NCBI RefSeq assembly: GCF_040126175.1
Contig: NZ_CP155828.1
Location: 496,001-560,000, forward strand
DNA: 64,000 bases
From: Candidatus Phytoplasma solani
GTDB lineage: Bacteria; Bacillota_I; Bacilli_A; Acholeplasmatales; Acholeplasmataceae
Direction of reading: 5' to 3'
Positions 16,849 to 26,720 of this stretch are shown piece by piece. A program made the translations under genes and the position numbers. The notes below the pieces were generated by a model. The model made no database searches, was not told the DNA's origin, and was given only the letters and a program-made list of their open reading frames with translations. Positions within the stretch are counted from its first letter, which is position 1; every line of letters starts with the position of its first letter.

Positions 16849-18264
16849 TTAATTTTGATATAAACTTTTTAATTTACTTTGTTTGGCTGGCGTTCTTAAA
16901 CGTCTTAAAGCTTTGGATTCAATTTGACGAATTCGCTCCCTGGTGACGCCAAATAATTGTCCAATTTCTTCTAAAGTATGGGTTTTTCCATTGATAAGGC
17001 CATAACGCATTTTTAAAACTTTTTCTTCACGATCGGTTAAAGTATTTTCTAAAACTTCATCTAAAAGTTTTTTAGTCACTTCTTTCATCATGTATTCATG
17101 AGGGGATAAAATGTTAGGATCAGAGATAAAATCACCCAAAGAAGTTTCATCTTCTTTATTTTCTCTTGGTGGTGCTTCCAGGGAAATTGGTTTTTTTTCG
17201 ATGTATTGAATACTTCTTATTTTTTCCACAGGAATTTCCATTTTGCTTGCTAACTCTTCAACTGTTGGTTTTTTCTTTAATTGTTGGGTTAATTTTCTCG
17301 TACAAAGAGCCATTTTGTTAATAGTTTCGACAATGTGAACAGGAATTCTAATGGTTCTTGCTTGATCAGCAATGGCTCTTGTTATAGCTTGTCTAATCCA
17401 CCAAGTGGCATAAGTTGAAAATTTAAAACCTTTTTGATAATCAAATTTATCAACTGCACGCATTAAACCCATGTTACCTTCTTGAATCAAATCTAAAAAC
17501 AAAATTCCTCTACCAATATAACGTTTAGCAATAGAAACTACCAAACGATAATTTGATTCTACCAAAACATCTTTGGCTTGATGAGCTTGAAAAATTTGAG
17601 ATTCTAATTCTTCAATTTCTTTGTCGGATAAATAAATTTCTTGCTTGTGGAATTTAGCCATTTTTTGTTTAGCTTTCTTACCCCAAAAGACTGCAATTGA
17701 TTTTTTTTGTTCTTCTTTTGTTGAAAGCAAAGAAATACGACCTATTTCTTTTAAATACATTCTAACAGAATCATCCATTTTAATGTCAGAACTAATTTGT
17801 GAAATATCTTCTTTAGTAAATTTATCATCTTCTGGAACGAATTCTGATTCTATGTCAAGTTCTAAATCTAAGTCTGTCTCTGATTTTGAATCATTTTCTA
17901 TAAAACAATTAAGAGAATTTAATTCTTTTGTTTCTACTTCTTTTTCCTGAAATTCATCTATTAAAAGAGGGTCTTCTGTGTTTTTTTCTTCATTATTTAT
18001 ATTATCAATATATGAGGAGTTTTTTTCAATATTGTCTAAATTAATTATACTTTGATTTTCATTTGTTGGAGTTATCTTTAAAAAAGAATTATTACTAGAA
18101 GAAGAAATAATTTTAATCCCTTGTTTTTTTAACTCTTGTTCAATTTGTTGATAAGAAATTTTTGAGTTTTGGTCCTTGATAAAAGAATTAATTATTTGCG
18201 AAGTGATTTCTTTTTTTGTATTGGATTTATCATTTAAGGTTTTAATGATGTCCTTAAAATTCAT
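16849..18264 (-). CDS. rpoD: RNA polymerase primary sigma factor RpoD
   Basis: This encodes 471 residues. Region 1.2 has [14 protein letters not shown]. Region 2 has [35 protein letters not shown] and [11 protein letters not shown] (-10 recognition). Region 4 ends with [20 protein letters not shown] (-35 recognition). A long acidic, low-complexity stretch (about residues 75-155) separates the N-terminus from region 1.2. The perfect TTGACA/TATAAT promoters elsewhere in the window fit this factor. It is in the glyS-dnaG-rpoD-trmK cluster, the classical macromolecular synthesis arrangement. Confidence 0.97.
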   Translation of the reverse strand: MNFKDIIKTLNDKSNTKKEITSQIINSFIKDQNSKISYQQIEQELKKQGIKIISSSSNNSFLKITPTNENQSIINLDNIEKNSSYIDNINNEEKNTEDPLLIDEFQEKEVETKELNSLNCFIENDSKSETDLDLELDIESEFVPEDDKFTKEDISQISSDIKMDDSVRMYLKEIGRISLLSTKEEQKKSIAVFWGKKAKQKMAKFHKQEIYLSDKEIEELESQIFQAHQAKDVLVESNYRLVVSIAKRYIGRGILFLDLIQEGNMGLMRAVDKFDYQKGFKFSTYATWWIRQAITRAIADQARTIRIPVHIVETINKMALCTRKLTQQLKKKPTVEELASKMEIPVEKIRSIQYIEKKPISLEAPPRENKEDETSLGDFISDPNILSPHEYMMKEVTKKLLDEVLENTLTDREEKVLKMRYGLINGKTHTLEEIGQLFGVTRERIRQIESKALRRLRTPAKQSKLKSLYQN

Positions 18265-18347
18265 TTTTAATACCCCTTTTTTTTATTAAATTATTTTCTT
18301 ATTTTTTTCAAAAATTGGTAAGTTAACAAATTAGTTGATTTTTAATA

Positions 18348-20084
18348 TCACTTTGTTTTTAGTTCTTTTTGTAAATCACTTAATTCATGTAAATATTTTT
18401 CTTTTTCTTTGAAGTCAGTAATTGTCTTTAAACTTAATTTTATCCTATCAATTTCTTCTTGTAATTCTTGTTTGTTTTTAGCAATTTTTAATTCTTGAAT
18501 ATATTTTTCAAAGTTAACTTGTTCCAAAGAAACTTTATCTTTAAAAAAATGATGTTTTTTAATTTCTTCCAGCAATAAATTAGTTTCTTCGTTATTACTT
18601 TCTGATTCCAAAATAGACCAAGGAATTGATTTTGCTTGTGGATTATTTTGATAATAATTTTTAATTTTGGCAACAAAATAAAGGACTGCAATGCATGAAT
18701 AAACTGATGCATCATCATTTGTTTGATAATTTTTTTCAAAAAAGAGCCTATTATTGATAAATTCTATTAAAATATGAATTTCTTTATCAAATTTTTTATA
18801 GTTAATTGTTTTTTTTGCAGGAATCAAAATTGGAGTGCTTTTGCTTGGTTCGTTAATGGTTAAATTGATAAATAGTTGATATTTTTGTTCAAGATATGCT
18901 TGATAAACTGTTTTAGTCGCCAAATCTTGATTTTGAAATAACATTTTTAATTCATTTTCAATCTTTTTTCTATTATTCGAACTAACTTTTTGACAAATTA
19001 AATCAATTCGCAAAGATAAAAAATCTATTAAATGATCAGTTAACAATTGATGGTATTTTTGTGCCCCTTTAGTTTTAATATATTCATCAGGATCTAAATT
19101 ATCAGGGAAATCAAGAATTTTAACTTCAAAATCTTTTTTTTGTAAAGTTGAACCAATTACTAAGGATGCTTTTTTTCCTGATGAATCTCCATCATAAGCA
19201 ATAATAATTTTTTTAGCCAATTTGTATAAAAGTTGAATATGTTTTTCAGTAAGATTTGTTCCCATGGTGGCAACAACATTTTTCACTCCCGCTTTAAAAG
19301 ATGCTATAACATCAAAAAAGCCTTCATGCAAAATAATTTTTTCTTTTTTTCTGATTTCCGCTTGATTTTCAAAATATTGATATAAAACTTCACTTTTTTT
19401 AAAAAGAATCGTTTCTGGGCTATTTAAATATTTAGGGGTTTGATTGGTTAAACTACGACTTGAAAAAGCAATTATTTTTCCGTTTTGATTAGTAATCGGA
19501 AAAATTAATCTATTTTGAAAAAAATCATAAAATTTTCCTGTCTGCTCATCTTGATTAACCAAACTTAAAATTTTTAAATCATGATAATTAAAATTTGTTG
19601 CTTCAGTTAAGTAACGTGATAAATAAGTACCATTGGGAGCATAACCTAATTTAAAATGTGTAATAATTTTTTCATCTAATCCTCTTGCATTTAAATATTG
19701 TAATGCTTCTTTATTATGTTTTAATTGGACGCAATAAAAATCAGTTGCTTCTTTCATAATTTTATATAAATGGGCATGTTTATTATTGCTTTCGATAGAT
19801 GTTAAAGAAGTTATACCTAAACGAGATCCTAATTGAATCACTGATTCTCGAAAAGAAACATTTTTAATGATTTGATAAAAAAAAACAGGATTGCCCCCTT
19901 TTTTACAAGACATACAAACTGCAATGTTCTTTTCGGGAGAAACCGAAAAAGAAGGGCTTTTTTCGTCATGAAAAGGACATAAACCCATATAATTTTTGCC
20001 AGCTTTTTTTAATTGAACGAACTCTTGGACTAAATCAACTATTGAAGTTTTTTCGTTAATTTCTTGAATTAATTGTTTTTGCAT
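18348..20084 (-). CDS. dnaG: DNA primase
   Basis: This encodes 578 residues. The zinc-binding part has CPFHDEKSPSFSVSPEK then CMSCKKGG (C-x2-H...C-x2-C, about residues 37-66). The RNA polymerase/toprim core follows, with LNARGLDE, LGYAPNG, IIFPITN-type motifs, EGFFDVIA and AYDGDSSGKKA, which hold the catalytic acids. The C-terminal helicase-binding part is helical and poorly conserved. It makes primers at the replication fork together with DnaB. It starts 4 bases after glyS ends, indicating tight co-transcription. Confidence 0.96.
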   Translation of the reverse strand: MQKQLIQEINEKTSIVDLVQEFVQLKKAGKNYMGLCPFHDEKSPSFSVSPEKNIAVCMSCKKGGNPVFFYQIIKNVSFRESVIQLGSRLGITSLTSIESNNKHAHLYKIMKEATDFYCVQLKHNKEALQYLNARGLDEKIITHFKLGYAPNGTYLSRYLTEATNFNYHDLKILSLVNQDEQTGKFYDFFQNRLIFPITNQNGKIIAFSSRSLTNQTPKYLNSPETILFKKSEVLYQYFENQAEIRKKEKIILHEGFFDVIASFKAGVKNVVATMGTNLTEKHIQLLYKLAKKIIIAYDGDSSGKKASLVIGSTLQKKDFEVKILDFPDNLDPDEYIKTKGAQKYHQLLTDHLIDFLSLRIDLICQKVSSNNRKKIENELKMLFQNQDLATKTVYQAYLEQKYQLFINLTINEPSKSTPILIPAKKTINYKKFDKEIHILIEFINNRLFFEKNYQTNDDASVYSCIAVLYFVAKIKNYYQNNPQAKSIPWSILESESNNEETNLLLEEIKKHHFFKDKVSLEQVNFEKYIQELKIAKNKQELQEEIDRIKLSLKTITDFKEKEKYLHELSDLQKELKTK

Positions 20085-20088
20085 GTCT

Positions 20089-21450
20089 TCACTTTAAAGT
20101 TATTTGTTCTAAAACATAGTTTTTAACTTCTTCTAAAGTCATAATTTCTTGTTGCAAAGTATCACGATTTCTTAAAGTAACTGTATTATGTTTCATGGTT
20201 TCATTATCAACTGTTAAACAAAAGGGGGTACCTATCATATCTTGTCTACGATATCTTTTACCAATACTTTGGGTATCATCATAACAAACATCAAAATATT
20301 TCATCAAATAATTTTGTATTTCTTGAGCTTTATAAGCATGTTCTTTTTTAATTAAAGGCAAAATAGCTATTTTATAAGGTGCTAAAAAAGGATGAAAAGT
20401 CAAAACTTGTCTAGGTGTTTTTTGCACTACAGTATCTTCGTGATAATTATTAATTAAAAAAGCTAAAAATAACCTTTCTACCCCTAAAGAGGGTTCAACA
20501 ACATAAGGAAAATATCTTTTTTGGTTGGTTTCATCAAAATAAGTAAGGTCTTTTTGAGAATGATTATGATGGTTTTTTAAATCAAAATCAGTTCTTGAAG
20601 CAATTCCCCAAAGTTCATCTAGGCCCCAAGGAAATTTAAATAAAATATCAGTTGTTTTTTCGGAATAATGACTTAATTCTTCTTTCTTGTGATTTTTTAA
20701 AACCAAATTGTCTTTTTTCATTCCTAAATCGATTAAAAATTGATACATAAAATTTTTCCAATATTCAAACCATTCATTTTGTGTTCCTGGCTCACAAAAG
20801 AACTCTAGTTCCATTTGTTCAAATTCACAAGTACGGAAAATAAAGTTACCTGGAGTAATTTCATTACGAAAAACTTTACCAATTTGACAAACACCAAAAG
20901 GAATTTTTTTACGAGTCGCCTTTAAAATATTTTTAAACTGAATAAAAATACCTTGAGCTGTTTCTGGTCTTAAATAAAGAAGTTTGGAATTTTCTAAAAT
21001 AACTCCTTGATGAGTTTGAAAAAGCATGTTAAAAGACTTGATTGGAGTCCAATTACTTTTTCCTAAAACTTTATTTTGCACCAAATATTGATGCATTTGT
21101 TCGTAAGTCCAATCACCAACATCTAAACCTGGTTGGTGTTCTTCAATTAATTTATCAGCCCGAAATCTTTTATTGTTATCTTTGTTTTCTGTAAGAGGAT
21201 CAGAAAAAGAATTCAAATGACCAGAGGAGCACCAAACAGAAGAATTCAACAAAATAGAACTATCTAATAAAACATTGTTGCTTTGTTCTTGAACAAACTT
21301 TTGCAACCAAGCTTTTTTAAGATTGTTTTTCAATAAACTACCTAAAGGACCGTAATCCCAGCTATTAGCAAGCCCACCATAAATTTCACTGCCAGAAAAA
21401 ACGAACCCTGTTTGTTTAGCTAAATTAATAATTTTTTCGAAGTATTCCAT
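20089..21450 (-). CDS. glyS: Glycyl-tRNA synthetase, single-chain (alpha-2) type
   Basis: This encodes 453 residues. ATG 21,450 was chosen because AAAAAGGAG lies upstream, although a TTG one codon earlier is in frame. The class II motif 2 FRNEITPGNFIFRTCEFEQME, the LRPETAQGIF segment, and motif 3 GVERLFLAFL are present. The anticodon-binding domain is at the C-terminus (about residues 350-453). It is the eukaryal/archaeal-like homodimer found in mollicutes rather than the GlyQ/GlyS heterotetramer. It charges tRNA-Gly and is the first gene of the dnaG-rpoD cluster. No T-box-like leader is visible. Confidence 0.95.
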   Translation of the reverse strand: MEYFEKIINLAKQTGFVFSGSEIYGGLANSWDYGPLGSLLKNNLKKAWLQKFVQEQSNNVLLDSSILLNSSVWCSSGHLNSFSDPLTENKDNNKRFRADKLIEEHQPGLDVGDWTYEQMHQYLVQNKVLGKSNWTPIKSFNMLFQTHQGVILENSKLLYLRPETAQGIFIQFKNILKATRKKIPFGVCQIGKVFRNEITPGNFIFRTCEFEQMELEFFCEPGTQNEWFEYWKNFMYQFLIDLGMKKDNLVLKNHKKEELSHYSEKTTDILFKFPWGLDELWGIASRTDFDLKNHHNHSQKDLTYFDETNQKRYFPYVVEPSLGVERLFLAFLINNYHEDTVVQKTPRQVLTFHPFLAPYKIAILPLIKKEHAYKAQEIQNYLMKYFDVCYDDTQSIGKRYRRQDMIGTPFCLTVDNETMKHNTVTLRNRDTLQQEIMTLEEVKNYVLEQITLK

Positions 21451-21479
21451 CAAAAAACTCCTTTTTGTTTTTTTAATTT

Positions 21480-22900
21480 AATTGTTTAAGTGGAATATAA
21501 ATGCGCAATACAATTAATGATGATGTCAATATACCATATAATACCTAAGGTAATAGAATTAATCTATTAAACAAAAAAATATTAATTTATAGCAGACATA
21601 AACGCGAAATTATCCGAATTAACTGGACAAAAAGTTATTACAAGTCAAAGAGTGATCGCAAAAAAAGATACAAACTAGATATTGTAATAACATAACTTAT
21701 CGAGTAAGTTAACGAAACTAAGGAGATTGGAAATATTTATAAAACAGTGTTTAACCCCAAAGAATCATCATTATCAGCTATTTAATTATCAATTTCAATA
21801 ATATTTTGTTATATTTAAATAATATAACTAAAAAATTGATCTAAAACTATAAAGGAATATTACATATGAAACTTGCAGGCCCCTAAAAGTCAAACAAAAT
21901 ACGTTCAGAGAATATATTTTCTAAACATCATTCAATTGATGAATTTCAAAAAAAAAAGAGAAACTATTTAATAATCGTTAGAGTGTAATTTAACTTGAAA
22001 TAGTGAAAAATAATCGATCAACCAATAAAATAGATAATAGTCGTTATAAAGTGAAAATAATAAATATTTATTTACATATTCAGTTGGAAGAAAAAAAATT
22101 GGTAAATTGGTAAATATGAAACAATCAATTGACAAAGCGTAATAGAGTCTAAACTTTCGAACTTACTAGATATAAATACAAGAAAAATTATTAAACAACT
22201 AACCTAATCAATACAACCAATCTAAACCCAAAATCAAAATTGGAATGCATTCGCTATACTATTTGACTTCATCATCGGAGTTCAAGGTATCAAAAGAGTA
22301 AGTTGGAAAAATTAACCAGTTAGTCAATAATGGAATAATAAAACACTTAATTTCAATAATTTCAAAACAAAAATCGAAAAGTGTTAAAACCATAAAAAGT
22401 ACGATATTTCTATCATATCTTTTAAAAGTAAATCCAAAAATACTAAAAAAAATAATGAAATTACAAAAAATAGTTTAAATAGTAAAACCACAATCAAAAT
22501 TACTCAAGAGGAAATTAAAAAAACGGATCAAAATAAATGGATGAATGAAATAATTCATAATAATAAATTAACTAATTGTGCCAAATACAGTTGTTTAAAG
22601 ACGATAGGACAAAGAAACACAAAACTTCTATAACGGAAAAGTGTCATAAATAAGAAAATACTAACGCTTTATAAAGATTGCCAGCTCAACAAAAAGAACC
22701 AACAAATTAAATAATTTTTGAAAAAGGAAGTAAAACACATAAAAATATAAGCTATCCCTAGAAAGGGGGGGATATATTAAAAGTTGTATGTTTCTAAAGT
22801 TGTTCGTACAGTTAATTTGTAATTGAAGATAATAAATACAAACCTTCATTTTGATAAGCAACATTTATAACATAAACGCGTCATTTAAAAAAATCTTAAT
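21480..22900. other. Gene-free 1.4 kb, degenerate sequence related to 33,540-34,280
   Basis: No credible gene is present; frames are full of stops, though short readable pieces exist (KLSELTGQKVITSQRVIAKK near 21,605; ITQEEIKKTDQNKWMNEII near 22,500). Several blocks match the gap upstream of pth in the same order: CCCTAAAAGTCA, AAACATCATT-AGTTGAT, ACTATTTAATAATC, and the GTATG-TAAA-GTT region near the end. An ancient duplicated and eroded element is the simplest reading. A G7 tract is at 22,765-22,771. Confidence 0.45.
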
Positions 22901-22973
22901 TTTTTTGATTTTTTTGTAATTTAATTAAAAAATTTATCTTTGAATTAAAGCTGTGTTATTTTTTTTAAAGAAT

Positions 22974-23852
22974 TTAATAGCCAAAACGACTTAATAATTC
23001 TTTTTGATTGCGCCAATTAGAAACAACTTTGACCCATAAGTGAAGATGACTTTTTATGTTAAAATGGATATTTAAATCTTTGCGAGCGTGAGAACCTATT
23101 TCTTTTAATTTAGACCCTTGTGAACCAATTAAAATTTGTTTTTGAGAGCGTCTTTCTACCAAAATTAAAACCCATATTTCTAATAAATCTTTACCTAAAT
23201 GTTGTATTTTTTCAATAACAACTGTAGCTGCATGAGGTACTTCTTCGTGGACATAATAAAGAATTTTTTCTCTAACGATTTCCGACATCAAAAATTCTTT
23301 TTTTTGGTCAGTTATAACATCTTTAGGATAATAAGGGACACCTTCATGCATATTTTGGTAAAGACTATCTTTTAATGGTATGATGTTTTGAGATTTAATG
23401 GCAGAAATTGGAATCACGTTTTGAAAAGGAAAATGATTTAAATAACTCAAAATAATAGCATCAATTTGAATTTTACTTTTTAAAGAATCTATTTTATTAA
23501 TCACTAAAAAAATAGGTTTCTTTTTTTTAAAAATCAAAGTTAATAAAGGTTTTTCTTTGGGATGATAAAAATAATCTGTCACAAATAAAATAACATCAAC
23601 ATCACTTACACTTTGAAAAGCGATTTGATTCATTTTTTGATTCAATAAATATTTATATTGGTTAATCCCTGGTGTATCTACGAAAATATATTGGGCATTT
23701 GATTCATGACGAATACCAATAATTTTATGACGAGTAGTTTGTGCTTTATCACTAGTAATAGCTAATTTTTGATTTATTAAAGTATTTAAGAGAGTTGATT
23801 TTCCAACATTAGGACGCCCTAAAATAGCAATAAATCCAGATTTAAAACTCAT
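22974..23852 (-). CDS. era: GTPase Era
   Basis: This encodes 292 residues from ATG 23,852, chosen because GAGG lies six bases upstream. GRPNVGKSTLLN is G1, FVDTPGI is G3 and VINKIDSL is G4. The KH domain at the C-terminus contains IGSQGSKLKEIGSHARKDL, the usual RNA-binding loop. Era binds 16S rRNA and assists 30S maturation at the membrane. It follows ybeY by 22 bases, which fits the common ybeY-era functional pairing in ribosome maturation. Confidence 0.96.
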   Translation of the reverse strand: MSFKSGFIAILGRPNVGKSTLLNTLINQKLAITSDKAQTTRHKIIGIRHESNAQYIFVDTPGINQYKYLLNQKMNQIAFQSVSDVDVILFVTDYFYHPKEKPLLTLIFKKKKPIFLVINKIDSLKSKIQIDAIILSYLNHFPFQNVIPISAIKSQNIIPLKDSLYQNMHEGVPYYPKDVITDQKKEFLMSEIVREKILYYVHEEVPHAATVVIEKIQHLGKDLLEIWVLILVERRSQKQILIGSQGSKLKEIGSHARKDLNIHFNIKSHLHLWVKVVSNWRNQKELLSRFGY

Positions 23853-23874
23853 ATAAAACCTCAAATTTCTATTT

Positions 23875-24312
23875 TTAGTTGTTTTTACGTTCTAAATTCA
23901 TTTTTTTTAAAATTTGCTCTTTTAAATGAATCATTTTTTTTAATTCTTCTTCGTTGCGATGTTGATAACCTTTAAGATGCAAAAATCCATGAACTGCTAA
24001 AAAAGCAATTTCTCGTTCTAAACTATGCAATAATTTTTGAGCTTGAATTTGAGCTTGTTCAAAACAAATAAAAACATCCCCTAAAGAATCATCTTTTAAA
24101 TTCGGGTTAAAAGAAAAATCATTGGGAAATGATAAAACATCTGTAACAAAGTCTTTTTTTCGAAAAAAAGCATTCAGTTGTTGTATTTTTTTTTGAGTGA
24201 CAAAAACAAGATGCATCTTGTTTTGTTCTTTGACTTTACTAAATAATTTAGTTAATAATTGTTGATAAGCGTTAATATCAAAAGAAGTATGGTTATGAAT
24301 TTGAATTTTCAT
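23875..24312 (-). CDS. ybeY: Endoribonuclease YbeY
   Basis: This encodes about 145 residues from ATG 24,312; an in-frame ATG at 24,330 is an alternative start. The zinc site HGFLHLKGYQH corresponds to HGxLHLxGYDH with Q in place of the aspartate; TDVLSFP and LGDVFIC also match the family. YbeY takes part in 16S rRNA 3' end processing and late 30S quality control. It lies between rpsU and era on the same strand, a grouping that concentrates small-subunit functions. Confidence 0.93.
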   Translation of the reverse strand: MKIQIHNHTSFDINAYQQLLTKLFSKVKEQNKMHLVFVTQKKIQQLNAFFRKKDFVTDVLSFPNDFSFNPNLKDDSLGDVFICFEQAQIQAQKLLHSLEREIAFLAVHGFLHLKGYQHRNEEELKKMIHLKEQILKKMNLERKNN

Positions 24313-24385
24313 CGACTTATATTTCCTCATTTGATTTGAAAGTCATAATTTTTCAAAAATAAAAACTAATAAGAGAAAAAAAGCA

Positions 24386-24416
24386 AAAAAAGCAACTTTT
24401 TTCAAGTAGCTTTTTT
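24386..24416 (-). terminator. Terminator after rpsU
   Basis: AAAAGC-A-ACTT and AAGT-A-GCTTTT pair imperfectly around TTTTTC, with T runs on both sides. It would separate rpsU from ybeY transcription at least partly. Confidence 0.55.
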
Positions 24417-24429
24417 ATTAATTCAAGCA

Positions 24430-24603
24430 CTAACGTTTTTTACCACGCATGCTTTTTTGACGATTTTTTCTTTGTACGCTAGGTTTAATATAATATTTTT
24501 TGCGACGTGCTTCCGCTAAAATACCAGATTTAGCGACTTCACGTTTAAATCTACGCAAAGTTTCTTCAATGGTTTCCCCTTTTCGTAAAAAAGTTTTTGA
24601 CAT
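24430..24603 (-). CDS. rpsU: 30S ribosomal protein S21
   Basis: This encodes 57 residues from ATG 24,603. The strong GGAGGTAGGAGAATTA site and the family N-terminus [10 protein letters not shown] decide this start over an open frame that extends further upstream. [16 protein letters not shown] and the basic tail [14 protein letters not shown] are typical of bS21. It binds the small subunit near the anti-Shine-Dalgarno region. A perfect promoter lies at 24,686-24,714. Confidence 0.97.
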   Translation of the reverse strand: MSKTFLRKGETIEETLRRFKREVAKSGILAEARRKKYYIKPSVQRKNRQKSMRGKKR

Positions 24604-24685
24604 TAATTCTCCTACCTCCTTTTCAAAAAAACAATAATTTAATTTCCAATTAACCAACCTCAAACAAATCAAGACGACTAATTAT

Positions 24686-24714
24686 ATTATATCTTTTTTT
24701 ATTTTCTTTGTCAA
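24686..24714 (-). promoter_or_regulatory. Consensus sigma-70 promoter of rpsU
   Basis: On the minus strand TTGACA (24,714-24,709), a 17-base spacer, and TATAAT (24,691-24,686). Both hexamers match the consensus exactly. It lies about 85 bases before the rpsU start. Confidence 0.85.
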
Positions 24715-24791
24715 CTTTTTATTTAAATATAAACTTTAATAAAGAAAAAAATTTTAATATTTTTCTTCTTTAAAAACAAAAAAAGCTAGAT

Positions 24792-25379
24792 TTAGAATTT
24801 AAGTGTTTCTTGTATTTGTTTACTTTTTTGGAATAATTGGAAAAAAAGATAACATTGCTTAATCATATCTTTGATAAAAATTTCATCTTCTTGAACTTCT
24901 TTTACTTTGCTGTAATTATTGCTTTGATAAACTAAAAAATAAGCTTTTAAAGCTTCAGAACAATATATTTGAGCTTGAATTTGGGCATAATAAAAAATAG
25001 GAATTTTGTTTTCTTGAAAAAAAGCTCGCCAAGTAAAAGTATTTAAGGAAACAGGACATTTTATTTCTAATAAATTTTGTCTTTTTGCATCCCATCCATC
25101 TAAAGAGGCAGACATATAATCTTTGACAAAAACTTTAGGTTTAAAATTAAACTGATTGTTTTGATTAAAAAAAGTACGTGCTTGAGGCTCTAAAATGCGA
25201 CCTTTTTGCATTGATTGGTTATCTTTGAGCTTGATATTAAAAAGCTTTCTTTTAAGTAATTGTGCTCGTGTTTCAAAGGGATTAAGCCCCATGATAGAAG
25301 CTACTTCAGAAGCATTAATATATTTTTGGCGATGTTTGTGCCAAGCTAAAGTATTTTGTTCTAATTCGATATGTTTCAT
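24792..25379 (-). CDS. YqaJ-type phage exonuclease/recombinase-like protein
   Basis: This encodes 195 residues. The PD-(D/E)XK nuclease core is visible: GRILEPQ (E64), SLDGW (D94), EIKCP (E105, K107) and the trailing AQIQAQIYC helix. This is the YqaJ/lambda-exonuclease arrangement, where the enzyme digests one strand of double-stranded ends to load a recombinase. ASEVASIMGLNPFETR at residues 23-38 also fits the family. No single-strand annealing protein is next to it, so it stands alone. It may be a prophage gene kept as part of the core. The product is cytosolic. Confidence 0.8.
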   Translation of the reverse strand: MKHIELEQNTLAWHKHRQKYINASEVASIMGLNPFETRAQLLKRKLFNIKLKDNQSMQKGRILEPQARTFFNQNNQFNFKPKVFVKDYMSASLDGWDAKRQNLLEIKCPVSLNTFTWRAFFQENKIPIFYYAQIQAQIYCSEALKAYFLVYQSNNYSKVKEVQEDEIFIKDMIKQCYLFFQLFQKSKQIQETLKF

Positions 25380-25576
25380 AAATTATCTTTCAAAAAAATA
25401 ATTTTGTTAACTTTTTCAACTTTTTAGTGTCTATATATATGTAAGTAAAAATTAAAAATTATTTTTAACATCATAACCAATTATATCAAAAAATATACAA
25501 AAAAACAAGAAAAGTTGAAAAAAATTAAATTTAAAAAAAGTTCAAAAAATCATCGGCAGTCCAAACTTAAAAAACA

Positions 25577-25592
25577 ACCAATTATAATTGGT
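25577..25592 (-). terminator. Palindromic terminator after the restriction remnant
   Basis: ACCAATTATAATTGGT is a perfect 16-base palindrome; on the minus strand it is followed by TGTTTTTT. Confidence 0.55.
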
Positions 25593-25640
25593 CTTTCGTG
25601 TGCTGGGATTGATATTTTTTCTAATCTTTCATTAAATACT

Positions 25641-26109
25641 TTATTGATATTCAATCCTGTTTTGGATATGTGATTTTTTTTTATCATCGGTTAATTTATA
25701 TAACCATTTGGAAATATCTTGATATTTTAATAATTTTGTAATACTATTCGGAAATGGTTGTTTATGTTCTTTGAACCACAAACGCCCTTCAATACAACTT
25801 CTTTTTAAATTTGGCCCCGATATACTATAATAAAGCACGTTATAACGTGCTTTTAATAGAGAAGCATATTTATTTTTTTGCATCTTGTAAAGCTTATTTT
25901 TGATTTTTAGCATCGGCTTTGCATTCAATAATAACAATTATATTTTTAGAGTTATCTTTAAAATCAATAATAAAATCAGGTTTTTTGTTGCCTAATAGTT
26001 TTTTAATTGTTTGATTACTGCTAATTTGTTTGTTAACATAAACTTCTTCTTGATTATAAGTTTGACTAATCAAATCTCTGGTAAAACTTTCAGTTAATCT
26101 TTCATTCAT
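25641..26109 (-). pseudogene. Restriction enzyme N-terminal domain, frameshifted remnant
   Basis: ATG 26,109 begins NERLTESFTRDLISQTY and runs to PDFIIDFKDNSKNIIVIIEC KAD, matching the N-terminal nuclease-like domain of type I/III or HsdM/R-like proteins (PD...ECKAD). The frame then breaks near 25,900; a second frame continues KNKYASLLKARYNVLYYSIS, the expected follow-on of ECKAD...YA in that family. Only about 150 residues remain of proteins that are usually several times longer. It is not functional as a restriction enzyme. Confidence 0.6.
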
Positions 26110-26198
26110 TTTTTTGTCCCCTTTTTGAAAATTTTAGTTAAATGTAAACTCCTTTAATTTATTTTTAATTTAAACATTGATATTTTCTCTCTTTCTAA

Positions 26199-26414
26199 TT
26201 ATTTATTTTCTTTTGTATTAAATTTTTCTGTATAAAGGGTTATATAGCCTTGTTTATGGTTGAAGTGGAGGTAGTAAGTTGTGTCTACATTGCTTATTTT
26301 TTCCACATCTCCTAAAGAAGAACCTAGTTTAAATATTTCGTTATCTATGTTAAATAATCGATTTTTTGACGAAATGTAAAATGATGTTGTGATTTTTAAT
26401 CTTTCAATTTTTTT
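26199..26414 (-). pseudogene. Orphan 3' gene fragment
   Basis: An open minus-strand frame of about 70 codons without a start codon reads IERLKITTSFYISSKNRLFN then LGSSLGDVEKISNVDTTYYL and ends ...FNTKENK. A stop lies directly upstream. Composition looks coding but I do not recognise the family. It is probably the tail of a deleted gene. Confidence 0.4.
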
Positions 26415-26622
26415 TAAAAAATGATCCTAGAAAAAGAAAATAATAAGTTTACTTTGAAAAGCTTTTCAAAAATTATTAGAAAAATTTAAGTCATAATTGT
26501 TTTTTTAATAAATTATTAATTTTAATAAAAACTTCTAAAAAATTAGATACAAATAACCTAACTTTTTTTCTTTATTAATTTTTTAAGTGTTTTACCGTAT
26601 TAAAAAATCTCTTTGTTTAAAA

Positions 26623-26656
26623 AAAAAGCTAATTTTTAAAAAAAGTTAGCTTTTTA
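26623..26656 (-). terminator. Terminator of the ABC exporter gene
   Basis: AAAAAAGCTAA and TTAGCTTTTT pair around an A/T loop; T-rich on the minus strand. Confidence 0.65.
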
Positions 26657-26720
26657 TAATAATTTTTTTTATAATAAATAATAAAAATAAACAATTAATC
26701 TTTAATTGGTCTTTTTTATT

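Noticed and set aside
22661-22864. 67-residue minus-strand ORF in the gap after glyS
   Set aside because: It has no ribosome-binding site, its residues follow base composition, and it includes a G7 run within a degenerate region.
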